Below are positions 8,981 to 17,878 of a stretch of 62,922 bases of DNA, one piece after another. Positions within the stretch are counted from its first letter, which is position 1; each line of letters starts with the position of its first letter. Origin of the DNA: Stenomitos rutilans HA7619-LM2. Lineage in GTDB: Bacteria; Cyanobacteriota; Cyanobacteriia; Leptolyngbyales; Leptolyngbyaceae. Both the position numbers and the translations under genes were made by a program. The notes under the pieces are model-generated. The model did no database searches and was not told where the DNA came from. It worked only from the letters and a program-made list of their open reading frames with translations. The stretch covers positions 1 to 62,922 of the forward strand of contig JAHHIE010000038.1 of the NCBI GenBank assembly GCA_019358945.1, in the 5' to 3' direction.

Positions 8981-9835
8981 ATGGCAATTGATTTATCTCC
9001 AATGATACAAAGTGCGAAGACCGCCGTTTATAGCTTTATAGCTAACGCAACAAACTCAGCCAATGCTGAAGCAAAAAGCGCACTTAGCAATGCGAGAACT
9101 TTAGCCGAAGAGCCGAAGCACTCGATCGAGACGTTGACCAGTCATCTAAGCCAATCGATCAGTAATCTAAATGCATTTATAGGAAACCTAAAAACGTCTG
9201 TCTTGGAGACAACTAGTGGTGCCATTAGCAACAACATAGGCACCATCCCAGAGTCTACCAATCAGGCTACAAACACCATCGTAGAAAACACTGGACGGGC
9301 ATCAGGAGCTTTCGATGCTGCTACCAGCATTGCTGTACAGGTGCTAAACGATGCGGCAACTTCTCTGACTCAAACAGCAGGAAAGACAAAAAATTCACTG
9401 AATGAGACATGGCAAAAAACAGGGCAAGTCAGTGAAATGCTTTCTAGCAGCATTCAAAATCTGGTTGTGACTTCAAATCAGTTATGGTTAGAAGAACATC
9501 CAATGGTATCTTGGCTAGTCGCTCATCCCTTTTGGGCGATCGCGCTAGTTCTACTGACTCTTTTTCTAACCTGGAGCTTGTTGGGAGCGATCGCCCAATT
9601 TACGCAACAGGCTTTTTTGTTGATTTTACAAGCACCACTCAGATTAATTCAATCACTGTTTAGAGGTGTATTTCAGTTACTTAAGCGCACTGATAATCTT
9701 CCACTCACTCAGTTCAATGAGGAACAAATGCCTCAAAAGCGGCTTGTTGAAATTCTCAATCGCTTAGAGAGCTTGCGACAGGAACAAGAGGCATTAATGA
9801 AGGAAATGCAGACCATTCTTCTCTCCAAGCACTGA
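8981..9835 (+). CDS. membrane-anchored coiled protein, 284 aa
   Basis: No family is recognised. Residues 1-165 are an Ala/Ser/Thr/Asn-rich helical region with repeated short polar helices, reminiscent of apolipoprotein- or LEA-like amphipathic helices. Residues about 185-210 (FWAIALVLLTLFLTWSLLGAIA) form a clear membrane segment. A second amphipathic stretch follows (about 215-240), and the C-terminus (RLVEILNRLESLRQEQEALMKEMQ) is a coiled coil. The start is supported by GGAGAG eight bases before the ATG. The shape suggests a protein that lies along a membrane and oligomerises. The gene stands alone and converges on the large membrane-protein gene. Confidence 0.72.
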   Translation: MAIDLSPMIQSAKTAVYSFIANATNSANAEAKSALSNARTLAEEPKHSIETLTSHLSQSISNLNAFIGNLKTSVLETTSGAISNNIGTIPESTNQATNTIVENTGRASGAFDAATSIAVQVLNDAATSLTQTAGKTKNSLNETWQKTGQVSEMLSSSIQNLVVTSNQLWLEEHPMVSWLVAHPFWAIALVLLTLFLTWSLLGAIAQFTQQAFLLILQAPLRLIQSLFRGVFQLLKRTDNLPLTQFNEEQMPQKRLVEILNRLESLRQEQEALMKEMQTILLSKH

Positions 9836-9883
9836 AAAGTGCCGCAGTAAATTTGAGCCCCTTTGACGCATCGATGCTGTCTG

Positions 9884-12800
9884 CTATTCCCAGGCTTCGA
9901 GTTCAGTGACCCAATATTGTATCAGGGCAGAAATTTGCGATCGTCGCGCTTCAAACGTCGCCGCAACCCAAATAAATACCAATCCCAGCAAAATGCCCAA
10001 TGCCCATAGCAGCAACGAGTAATTGTCGATAAAGCGCCAAAGTTGTCGCAATACCTGGATTACAAACGCAGCCGTACCGACAAACAGAAAGGCCCGAATA
10101 CGCAACACCAAGCCAGCCAGAATAAACCCAAGCTGAAGACTGATGCTGAGAAAGCCCAGTAAGAGGGACGATACACCTGCAATGCCTACTTCCGCTTGAT
10201 AAAATCCAGTCAGGCAGACTAGTGCTGTTGCAAAACTCCGTAAAAGATGGCGTTTGTCACGATCGCTCGCCCCTCTAAATGTGGGGTCAACTTGCGCGAG
10301 ATACAACAGCGATAGACTCACCAGTGCAGCAATCCACAGCGGTTCTTCTGCCCTCAGATTATGTAACCACCGCAGTACCGCCCAGTCTGCCAGCAACACA
10401 CCGATGTAGCTAAGCCGTATTTGTCGTTCCGCTTTTGCTAACCAGGCGTAGAACGCTGCCACAATGAACAAACCCTGAATAGCGATCGCGCCAATCGTCA
10501 GCACAGTTACCGCTATAGGTAGAATCGCCGCCGATCGCTCCCACGGTTCGCGTTGCCATCCCCACCGTCGCCAAGGCAATTGATACAGCAAGAAAGCTAG
10601 CCCTGCCGCGATCGTCCCGCCCCACGCCAGCAGCAAGCTATCTGGAAGCAACTGGTGCAGAAGATGGGCGATCGTGGCGATCGCTTCGATAATACCTGCG
10701 TAAGTCCAGATGAGAAATGAGGTATGGGGTGTGGGGTGTGGGGTGTAGGGTGTAGAGGTCTGAATTGCTCCCGCTGCTTCCCCTGCCCCCCTCTCCCCTC
10801 TCTCCTCTCTCCCCATCGCCAATGCATACGCCGCTAAGGTCGCCGCGATGCTTGTCCACAGCCATTCTCCAGTGCTACTTAATGAACTGACGAACGCAAG
10901 TGGCAGTAACGCACTGCCCAGTGCCCAATGTAAATGAGCGATCGCTGCTACTTCGTGAACCGAAAGCCGTAGATAGGTCACCAGCCAGCGTTGCAGGAGT
11001 TGAACAACGATCGCGATCGCCGCCGCCAATCCTGCCATCAGAACAAGGCCATCCCCTGCTGCGCCGCCTTTTGCCTGCGAGAGTTGGTAAATCAAGAGTT
11101 CATACGCTGCGATCGAACCCCCCAACACTGATAGATAAATCAATGGTTTGAAGGGGTGCCTTCGCCCTACACCAATCCCAACGAGCGCTGCCGCCAGCGT
11201 GTAAAGCCCGGTTGTAGCGGTAAACGAGCGGTGTTGGAGAAGCAAGCCAATCAGGGCATAAAGAAGAGGGATGAGGTGCCAACTGGAAAGGGGGAAAGGA
11301 CGGGATGAGGGATGAGGGATGGGGGATGAGGAATGAGTCTCTGGCCGCAGATTGGTGACTTCTGACTCCTGACTCCTGACTCCCCGATGCACTTGCCACC
11401 AATCACCCAAAAGTTGCGTTCCTAGACCAAGGGCAAGGTTCACGATCGCCACCGCATCAAGCGATCGTCCAGTTAGCGAGATGATGCCTGTAATCATAAG
11501 TTCCAGGCTCCAGGCGATCGCATAGAAGCCTGGGTTTTGAGGCCGTTGCCAGGTGCGATAACTGGTAGCCAGAAAGAGAATGCCAGCAGCCGCTAAGTAC
11601 TGCCAGTGGGGAGACTCAATCTGTATATAGACTACTAGATGACAGAGCGTCAGGACTGTCAGGGTTACGACTGCAAGCGCGATCGCCCATCCATCTGTTG
11701 CCTGTCGATAGAGGGTTGCTAGCACTGTTTCACGACGGCATAGCCATCCCCACAGCAGCCACAGCAGGAGCAGGGCGATCGACAGCAGATTCACACTTAG
11801 CTCAACCGTGAGCGAATCTTTAAAAACCTCCCAGACTACAGCCGCCGCAAACGTAAGCCCAAAGCCAATAGTGATCACGGCTGTCAGCAACTGCCGTAAC
11901 TGATGCGTATTGCTCAACATCAGCACAGTAGCCGTCCCTAACCCAATCAACCGTGCAGGAGCAGAATCGAACATCAAGAGCTGCACTAAAAACAGGGCGA
12001 TCACGCTCAAAACGCTCGCCGATCGACGTTGAGGGAGGCGGCTACGGCTACCCAACACTGTCAAGGCAAGGGGTACTGCTAGCCACATGCTGCCCCAGGT
12101 TGTGGTATTTCCAAAGGTGTGGCTCACAAGCTCCCACAGCGACCATCCACCCAGCACTTTGGTAGACAAGAGTACATAGCTGCTAGCAGCAAGGAGAAGA
12201 CCTGCATGCCAGGTGCTTTGCTGCCAGCTTGGGAGGGGGAAGGCAGGGGGCGCTGGGTGAGCGGAGGGGGAAGGGGAAGCGGAGGAAGAGTGAGGGGGAA
12301 GGAGGAGACTAGCGCTTAGGCTCCATTCAGCGATCGCACCAACAAGTAAAAGCGCTGCCCAGGTGTTTTGGTTCAGGTTGGGCAACCACAGGTGTATGAG
12401 AGAGGCGATCGCGGCTAGCCCAGTGCCATGCGTCAGGTAAAGCAGCGCAGCGGTTGGACGAGTGCGCCCTCGCAAAAGAGCAATCAGCGTAGCGGTCAAT
12501 AGCACTAAATTGAGCGATCGTGTCCAGCTATTGCCAAAGCTGATGGCTGTGAGAACAAGCCCCAGCCCCAATGCCAACCATTCTGCCCGTTTCGCCAAAT
12601 CGGGTTGCTGCCAACGGCGAAATCTTGCCGCCAACCCTAGTGTGAGTAGCACGTATGGAAAGACCGCTATCCCCAGTAGCGCCACTGGCATTCCCGCTTG
12701 CCCAGCCAGTTGAATACTCGTTTCAATGACACGCTGCTGCCAGTCTGGAGGGACGGCACGCCACAGCAGCCAAACCGTTTGCAGCCCTACAAACCAGCCT

Positions 12801-14065
12801 GCTATGAGATACTGCCCCTGACTCGATCGCAACAGATAATCCGCCAACAACCATATGCTAAGCCCACTGATGGCGATCGCCTGCCAGGGTGGAGTGACTG
12901 TCACAGCAATCAGCCAGCCAATCAACAATAAACCAGTACCACCCCGCTGCCAACCAATGCGACTGGCATCTCGTCGCCCCAGCCAGCACAGCAACCAGCC
13001 ACAGACTCCCACCGCTAAACCAAGTCGGTCGATGGGTACGCCTGCTGCTAAAACAGCACGAGCAAGGAGGAGAAGAGTGGCGATTGCGATCGTGATGGTG
13101 GAAAGGGGTTGGGGGGAAGCAGAGGGAGCAGGGGAAGCGAGGGGAGCAAGTTCGTCTACATCCGCTAAATCTTCCTGAACCTCCGTCCCCTCAGAGACCG
13201 CTTCTGGCTCCTGACTCCTAACTCTCGACTCCTGACTCTCGTCTCCCAACTCCCGATCCTGATAGACCAGCGCGATCGTCGCCCCGATCGTCCCTACGTA
13301 AGTCGCCACTAGAGGAAAGCCTGCCCAACTCCAGCCCCAGTGCAGCCAACTCAACCCGATCTCGGTTCCGAGTGGAAGCAAGTCTCGACTCCCGACTCCC
13401 AACTCCCGACTCCCCATCTCCGGTTTAAGCAACTGCACCGTAATGCCTGTCAAGACCAGCGCTGCGATCGCTGCTATCCCCCAGCCCAGCCCACCACTCC
13501 ACAGCCGAAAGCCATCCATCATCCAGAAATTGACGGGAATAATCAGCAGCGTAGCAATCTGAAGCATTCTTGCTGTCAATCGCAGCTTGGGCTGTCGTCC
13601 CGTCCAGACGCTTGCTGCCCAAAAAGCCAGCGTATAGGCAAACAAAATCCCGTACTGCCCGATCGGAGAAAAATTGCGCCACTGAGTTGCTGCCAACACC
13701 CCAGACGACACCACCACCATGAACACACCCAGAAACAGCAGCCAGATCACACTGACTTCTGCCATAAAGGATTGAATGCCTCGTGCGATTGGGCTAGGCG
13801 AACGTTCAACCGCTACACTTGCCCCTACAGGAACACGTGCGTCTTCAGTCGCAAAATCATTGGCTGCGGCAAAATCATTGTCGGTCGATCGCACCACGAT
13901 CAACTCTGGTAAGGGGCATGTGAGATGATCGGCACAGATTTGTAAAACGGTGGCCTCCGAAAGCAACCCCAAACGCAACCAAACATCTAAGCCTTCCAAA
14001 AGGTTGGGATGCCCGGATTGGACGACAAGCTCAAAGATGATGGGGCGATCGAGCGGAGAAACCAT
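9884..14065 (-). CDS. giant polytopic membrane protein, 1393 aa
   Basis: A cytosolic N-terminus of about 110 residues (LEGLDVWLRLGLLSEATVLQIC, then CPLPEL) is followed by some thirty or more hydrophobic helices to the C-terminus. The helices are Leu/Trp/Ala-rich and end in LVFIWVAATFEARRSQ. There are no catalytic motifs I can identify. Long uncharacterised membrane proteins of this type are common in filamentous cyanobacteria. Several loops contain low-complexity inserts (for example ESQESRVRSQEPE, SSSASPSPSAHPAPPAFP and TPYTPHPTPHTS) that are translated copies of the genome's intergenic tandem repeats, all kept in frame. The gene is single, convergent with 8981 and tandem with the TetR gene. 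Confidence 0.8.
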   Translation of the reverse strand: MVSPLDRPIIFELVVQSGHPNLLEGLDVWLRLGLLSEATVLQICADHLTCPLPELIVVRSTDNDFAAANDFATEDARVPVGASVAVERSPSPIARGIQSFMAEVSVIWLLFLGVFMVVVSSGVLAATQWRNFSPIGQYGILFAYTLAFWAASVWTGRQPKLRLTARMLQIATLLIIPVNFWMMDGFRLWSGGLGWGIAAIAALVLTGITVQLLKPEMGSRELGVGSRDLLPLGTEIGLSWLHWGWSWAGFPLVATYVGTIGATIALVYQDRELGDESQESRVRSQEPEAVSEGTEVQEDLADVDELAPLASPAPSASPQPLSTITIAIATLLLLARAVLAAGVPIDRLGLAVGVCGWLLCWLGRRDASRIGWQRGGTGLLLIGWLIAVTVTPPWQAIAISGLSIWLLADYLLRSSQGQYLIAGWFVGLQTVWLLWRAVPPDWQQRVIETSIQLAGQAGMPVALLGIAVFPYVLLTLGLAARFRRWQQPDLAKRAEWLALGLGLVLTAISFGNSWTRSLNLVLLTATLIALLRGRTRPTAALLYLTHGTGLAAIASLIHLWLPNLNQNTWAALLLVGAIAEWSLSASLLLPPHSSSASPSPSAHPAPPAFPLPSWQQSTWHAGLLLAASSYVLLSTKVLGGWSLWELVSHTFGNTTTWGSMWLAVPLALTVLGSRSRLPQRRSASVLSVIALFLVQLLMFDSAPARLIGLGTATVLMLSNTHQLRQLLTAVITIGFGLTFAAAVVWEVFKDSLTVELSVNLLSIALLLLWLLWGWLCRRETVLATLYRQATDGWAIALAVVTLTVLTLCHLVVYIQIESPHWQYLAAAGILFLATSYRTWQRPQNPGFYAIAWSLELMITGIISLTGRSLDAVAIVNLALGLGTQLLGDWWQVHRGVRSQESEVTNLRPETHSSSPIPHPSSRPFPLSSWHLIPLLYALIGLLLQHRSFTATTGLYTLAAALVGIGVGRRHPFKPLIYLSVLGGSIAAYELLIYQLSQAKGGAAGDGLVLMAGLAAAIAIVVQLLQRWLVTYLRLSVHEVAAIAHLHWALGSALLPLAFVSSLSSTGEWLWTSIAATLAAYALAMGREERGERGAGEAAGAIQTSTPYTPHPTPHTSFLIWTYAGIIEAIATIAHLLHQLLPDSLLLAWGGTIAAGLAFLLYQLPWRRWGWQREPWERSAAILPIAVTVLTIGAIAIQGLFIVAAFYAWLAKAERQIRLSYIGVLLADWAVLRWLHNLRAEEPLWIAALVSLSLLYLAQVDPTFRGASDRDKRHLLRSFATALVCLTGFYQAEVGIAGVSSLLLGFLSISLQLGFILAGLVLRIRAFLFVGTAAFVIQVLRQLWRFIDNYSLLLWALGILLGLVFIWVAATFEARRSQISALIQYWVTELEAWE
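10706..13424. repeat. in-frame short-tandem-repeat inserts within the 1393-aa gene
   Basis: At least five clusters of heptamer-like repeats lie inside the coding region. They are GGGGTGT/GGGTGTA and CCTCTCCC near 10706-10820, GGGATGAGG and TGACTCC near 11278-11396, GGGGAAG near 12226-12312, AGGGGAAGC and GACTCCTGACTC near 13093-13265, and CGACTCCCGACTCCC near 13374-13424. Identical units fill intergenic spaces elsewhere in the window. Confidence 0.75.
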
Positions 14066-14164
14066 AGCTTATTCAGAGTTTGAAACGTTGCTAGTTGTTA
14101 AGCGACTTGAGGCATGGATATAGGATGGCAACCTGAAGTGTGACTGTCAGTGTTTCACCTCAAG

Positions 14165-14755
14165 TTAGCCCAAAGCGTCTCCAAAAAGCAGGCTCAAGGC
14201 ACGACGAACATATGCCGTCCAATCTTCTGATGTTGGCTGAAAAATCAAGGCGTAAAGCATAATGCCGCTCATGGCATCGAATACTAAATCTGGATCTAAA
14301 TCCATCGGAACCTCATTTCTTGCTTTGGCTCGCTCAATGACAACAGCAAACGCCTGTCTTCGAGGTTGTAAGTATTTTGTCCAATAAATCTGGGCAAACC
14401 CAGGATTGCTTGATGCGCTGCTAATAATCATGGCAACTGTTTGTCGCCCAAGAGGACTGAGCGTCATTTGTGCAGCGTTCTTAATTAAGACATCAATGTC
14501 ACTCCCAAGCTTTCCTGTATCAGGAATGACTATCTCTTCGCGGATGCTCTCGATCGCATCAGCCGTCAACTCCTCTTTACCGTTGTAGCGTCGATAAATA
14601 GTTGTCTTTCCTACACCAGCGCGATCAGCGATCGCATCAATGCTCATCGCCTCAAAGCCAACTTCTGCCAGCAATTCTAAAGTGGCTTGCAGCATAGCTT
14701 GATGAGATTGGGCACTCCGAGGTCTTCCGGGCGGCTTTTTACTTGCATCAGTCAT
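14165..14755 (-). CDS. TetR/AcrR-family regulator
   Basis: The protein is 196 residues. The N-terminal helix-turn-helix (LELLAEVGFEAMSIDAIADR, then AGVGKTTIYRRYNGKEEL) is the canonical TetR domain, preceded by a basic GRPRSAQSHQ segment. The C-terminal ligand domain contains SSASSNPGFAQIYWTKYLQPRR, typical of TetR_C-type regulators. The ATG at 14755 is chosen; an upstream in-frame ATG at 14842 would read through the divergent promoter. It is divergently transcribed from the Coq4-like gene, and a perfect palindrome sits between the two starts, so it probably represses itself and that neighbour. The inducer is unknown. Confidence 0.9.
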   Translation of the reverse strand: MTDASKKPPGRPRSAQSHQAMLQATLELLAEVGFEAMSIDAIADRAGVGKTTIYRRYNGKEELTADAIESIREEIVIPDTGKLGSDIDVLIKNAAQMTLSPLGRQTVAMIISSASSNPGFAQIYWTKYLQPRRQAFAVVIERAKARNEVPMDLDPDLVFDAMSGIMLYALIFQPTSEDWTAYVRRALSLLFGDALG

Positions 14756-14772
14756 AAGTGCTATCTTAAAAA

Positions 14773-14785
14773 CGATACCGTATCG
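14773..14785. promoter_or_regulatory. probable TetR operator
   Basis: CGATACCGTATCG is a perfect 13-base inverted repeat lying 17 bases upstream of the TetR start and 12-15 bases before the first ATGs of the divergent Coq4-like gene. A further half-site GTATCG follows at 14785-14790. Its size and symmetry match TetR-family operators. Confidence 0.7.
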
Positions 14786-14800
14786 TATCGAAATAGAATG

Positions 14801-15289
14801 ATGAAACAATATTCTCACTACATGGCTCAAGACAGCACTCAAACCCTTCGAGAAGGTTTAGAGGAATACTACGCGCTAAACCCGCACCTGACGTCGCCGG
14901 ACACGCAACCACCTGAATTTGCCAAAGTTTTGCGGGCGCATGATGCTGGTCATGTTATCTATGGTTGCGATACAGGAATGTATGACGAATTAAAGATATT
15001 ACCGTTGTTTTGGTGGACAAGTGAGTGTACCTTTCAACGGTTCCGTGAGATGAGAAATACACCTGCTGTTGATGTCATGTACGACGACATGATCAGAGAA
15101 AAGGGAGTTCTTTGGCTCTACGGAGCAGTGATCAGGGTGCTTCCGCTATTAATTCCAGCGCTAGTCTCAATTTGGTTCAAAACCCGTAAACGCCATAATC
15201 GTGTTCCTTTTCTGGAGTTTGAGCCGTTGCTCGATCGCTCTCTTCTAGAGATTCGCCAAGAGTTTGATCTTTTACCACTGTTTAAATAA
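14801..15289 (+). CDS. Coq4-like protein
   Basis: The protein is about 162 residues. HDAGH followed by eleven residues and then E (AHDAGHVIYG, then MYDE) exactly matches the HDxxHx11E metal motif of the Coq4 family, whose eukaryotic members act in ubiquinone synthesis. A hydrophobic segment (GAVIRVLPLLIPALVSIWF) lies near residues 105-125. The C-terminus has LEFEPLLDRSLLEIRQEFDLLPL. Cyanobacteria make plastoquinone and not ubiquinone, so the substrate here is open. ATGs at 14798, 14801 and 14822 are all possible starts; none has a strong ribosome site. Control by the divergent TetR protein is likely. Confidence 0.65.
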   Translation: MKQYSHYMAQDSTQTLREGLEEYYALNPHLTSPDTQPPEFAKVLRAHDAGHVIYGCDTGMYDELKILPLFWWTSECTFQRFREMRNTPAVDVMYDDMIREKGVLWLYGAVIRVLPLLIPALVSIWFKTRKRHNRVPFLEFEPLLDRSLLEIRQEFDLLPLFK

Positions 15290-15304
15290 TTGGGTATGAG
15301 CCAT

Positions 15305-15937
15305 TTACCGTTGCTGTTGCACCCACTGGCGAAAGTTGATTTCGGCAGACACTTCATCCAGTAATGCCGCTTCTAAAAATTGGTATAGATCTGTTTTTTG
15401 CACTGAGGGAAAGGTGGAAGAGCGATCGCGCTCAACGTAATGACCATCCACCAGGCACAAAATCTTCCATGCTCGTCCATTAAATCGCCAAAACTCCGGT
15501 ACACCCATACTGGCATAGAGCCGATTTTTATTAATATCAGTGTTGGTAATATCAACTTCAACGACTAAATCTGGAGCCGGATCACGCTCTAAATCAATTT
15601 CGTGATCCGCAACCATAGCGTAATTTTGAATGTAATAGCCGTTATCTGGTTCGGCGCTTTTCAGTAAGTCTTCGCGATTGAGCGTCGTCGACCCCATCGT
15701 CTTAATTTTCATACCCAGCTCAACGACCAGAATACGGATAAAAAGTTCAATCAGCCGTGCATAGCGCTCATGGCTTTCAAGGGGCCTCGTAATTTCTAAC
15801 ACTCCGTTGTCATAGATGAAGCGAGCACGAGTACGCTCAGTCAACAATTGCTGAATTTGCTTAAACGACGACCAATCGAGATCGCGAAAGGTAATCCGCT
15901 TTTCACCGATCGGCTTAGGTGGAGACTCTAGCAGCAT
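15305..15937 (-). CDS. Uma2-family (DUF820) putative endonuclease
   Basis: The protein is 210 residues with the PD-(D/E)xK-like layout of Uma2 proteins. It has RARFIYDNGVLEITRPLESHERYA near the N-terminus, DPAPDLVVEVDITN with the acidic residues near the middle, and MGVPEFWRFN before the C-terminal VDGHYVER. The family is hugely expanded in cyanobacteria and its biological role is not established. The gene converges with the Coq4-like gene at a 15-base spacing. The usual Lys after VVEVD appears shifted (INKNR), so catalytic competence is uncertain. Confidence 0.85.
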   Translation of the reverse strand: MLLESPPKPIGEKRITFRDLDWSSFKQIQQLLTERTRARFIYDNGVLEITRPLESHERYARLIELFIRILVVELGMKIKTMGSTTLNREDLLKSAEPDNGYYIQNYAMVADHEIDLERDPAPDLVVEVDITNTDINKNRLYASMGVPEFWRFNGRAWKILCLVDGHYVERDRSSTFPSVQKTDLYQFLEAALLDEVSAEINFRQWVQQQR

Positions 15938-16383
15938 AGAAATAACCTCGCTTCAATGACTCGATGAGTGTTTTTGAGAAAAGGCTTCAAACTAACAACT
16001 AATAATAAAATTCTCACTCACTGAACGCAGATGACCTTTGCAGCTCAGCAGCCATATTTTACGTCCGGTGCAGCGCGACCGTCCTCAACCGTATTCCGGC
16101 TTCTTAGTTTTGTCAGTCAAGCAGGAGCTTCCCCTATGCTATCTGGAGCCCACGGCACTAATTGTGATCAGAGAAGTGCAGATGAATGCGATCGCTAGTA
16201 ATAGTCTCTTTCCCACATAACCTTCCTTTGGACGCTAATAAGTGAGCTTCATTTATTAAGCAGTGAAAAGCTTAAATCGCCCTGATGATTAACTTGGAGA
16301 AGCCTAAAAATTGAAAAGAAACTATTCGGTAAATAATACTAACTAATGAATCGAGCGCATATCAAATCGATCGCGACTCCATT
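15938..16383. other. gene-free stretch
   Basis: A 60-codon frame at 16038-16220 has no ribosome site and no recognisable sequence. The DNA is AT-rich toward 16230-16340. I see no RNA gene, repeat or terminator. Confidence 0.4.
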
Positions 16384-17316
16384 CTAGCGATCGTGCTGTT
16401 TGAGAAAGGTTTCCACTGTGGCGCGATCGGGCAAGGATGACTGTGCGCCTGCTTTAGTAGCGGAGAGCGCTCCAGTTGCTGCGCCCCAAACGATTGCCTG
16501 CCGTATTGACAAGCCCTCTGACAGGGCGGCGGCCATTCCCCCATTAAAAGCATCGCCAGCCGCCACCGTATCAACCGCCTTCACTGCAAAAGCCGGGATA
16601 AAAAAGGATTCGTCTGGCGTTGCACAAAAGACCCCGGTTGCGCCTAGTTTAATCACAACAGTCTCCACACCCCGTTGATGTAGGACAGTGGCAGCCTGAG
16701 CAGCAGTCGTTGGATCATGTACCGGAAAAGCAACCAATTTGCTTGCTTCAACGGCATTGGGCGTCATGATGTTGACACAGGCATAAAGCTCCGCTGGCAT
16801 GTCAGATCGCGCTGGGGCTGGATCTAAAATCACACGAACTCTAGCCTGATGTGCGGCTTGCGCGGCGGCTAATACAGCCGGAAGCGGAATTTCAAATTGC
16901 AGCAAGAGGGCAGCAGCACCCGGTAGGCGCTGGATGACGCGATTAACGTCGATCGCCTCAATCTGTCCGTTTGCCCCTGAAATGACAATAATGTGATTTT
17001 CGCTTCGATCGTCCACTGCAATCATCGCCACACCCGACGCAGTAGTTTCATCAACCAACACATCTGATGTGTTAACCTCAGCCGACTGAAGATCGGCAAG
17101 TAGAGCTTGCCCGAACCCATCGTTTCCTACACGCCCTACCATCACGGTCGGTATATGCAATCGCGCGACAGCTACTGCCTGGTTTGCGCCCTTGCCACCG
17201 GGAATGGTTGCAAAGCTGTAGCCCAAGAGTGTTTCACCCGGAACTGGCAGTGAGGGCGTTCGGGCAACTAAATCCATATTAATGCTGCCAAAAACAACAA
17301 CATGTGGTGCATTCAT
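16384..17316 (-). CDS. rbsK: ribokinase
   Basis: This PfkB-family sugar kinase of 310 residues phosphorylates ribose to ribose-5-phosphate with ATP. GSINMDLV at the N-terminus and the substrate-binding GGKGANQAVA (about 40-49) are diagnostic. AAGDAFNGG (about 252-260) holds the catalytic Asp and anion hole. The full family length is present. It is transcribed away from the rbsB-rbsA-rbsC transporter genes across a 560-base spacer, so uptake and the first metabolic step are encoded side by side. No LacI-type rbsR or rbsD is present in the window. Confidence 0.93.
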   Translation of the reverse strand: MNAPHVVVFGSINMDLVARTPSLPVPGETLLGYSFATIPGGKGANQAVAVARLHIPTVMVGRVGNDGFGQALLADLQSAEVNTSDVLVDETTASGVAMIAVDDRSENHIIVISGANGQIEAIDVNRVIQRLPGAAALLLQFEIPLPAVLAAAQAAHQARVRVILDPAPARSDMPAELYACVNIMTPNAVEASKLVAFPVHDPTTAAQAATVLHQRGVETVVIKLGATGVFCATPDESFFIPAFAVKAVDTVAAGDAFNGGMAAALSEGLSIRQAIVWGAATGALSATKAGAQSSLPDRATVETFLKQHDR

Positions 17317-17869
17317 AAGCGTACCAACGGGTTAGATGAGAGCCAGGAGTTACTTTTTATTAAGCTTACGACGGTTTTAATGTTAGGAGAAAAGCTAAAA
17401 CTGCCTTCTAAAAAGGGTTTTAGCACACAAGAATCTGCACTCTATCTTTGGGTATAGACGCTTGTCTGAGGATTTTATTTTGCAAACCATCACGGTAGGA
17501 TAGAAATCTGGGAAGTGAAATGAAAGCAATAGCTGCAAGTTTAATGACAAGCAGGTTTAATCAAAGTTGTTTAATTCACTGAGACTGTTTATATCATCTA
17601 CTTTAGACGTAACTAGTAGTGATTTTAGAAACGCAAACTCATTGCCTGGTTCACGTTTAAGCTTACGGCTCAAGCGAAACCCGGCATTAAACCATCTGAA
17701 ACAATCGCCTTGCTGGCAACTCATACGGGTTGTAAAACGTTGATACTGCAAGTCTGGCACTGCCGATCGTAGTGTATTGCTGATTTAATCTTTAGCGATT
17801 CACTATTGTTTGTATTGACATCATTTGCATTTGTCCATGAGTCTGCTTTAACTGACTTTCTGTTAATGA
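17317..17869. other. divergent rbsK/rbsB spacer
   Basis: The spacer probably holds promoters in both directions. GCTAAAAC (17394-17401) and GTTTTAGC (17417-17424) form an inverted repeat 80 bases before rbsK that could be an operator or leader hairpin. A 67-codon minus-strand frame (17557-17760) is AT-rich and resembles nothing; I do not call it. Confidence 0.4.
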
Positions 17870-17878
17870 ATGGGTGAC

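Noticed and set aside
13340-13912. 190-codon plus-strand frame
   Set aside because: It is antisense to the giant membrane protein gene, whose frame is long and continuous; it has no ribosome site.
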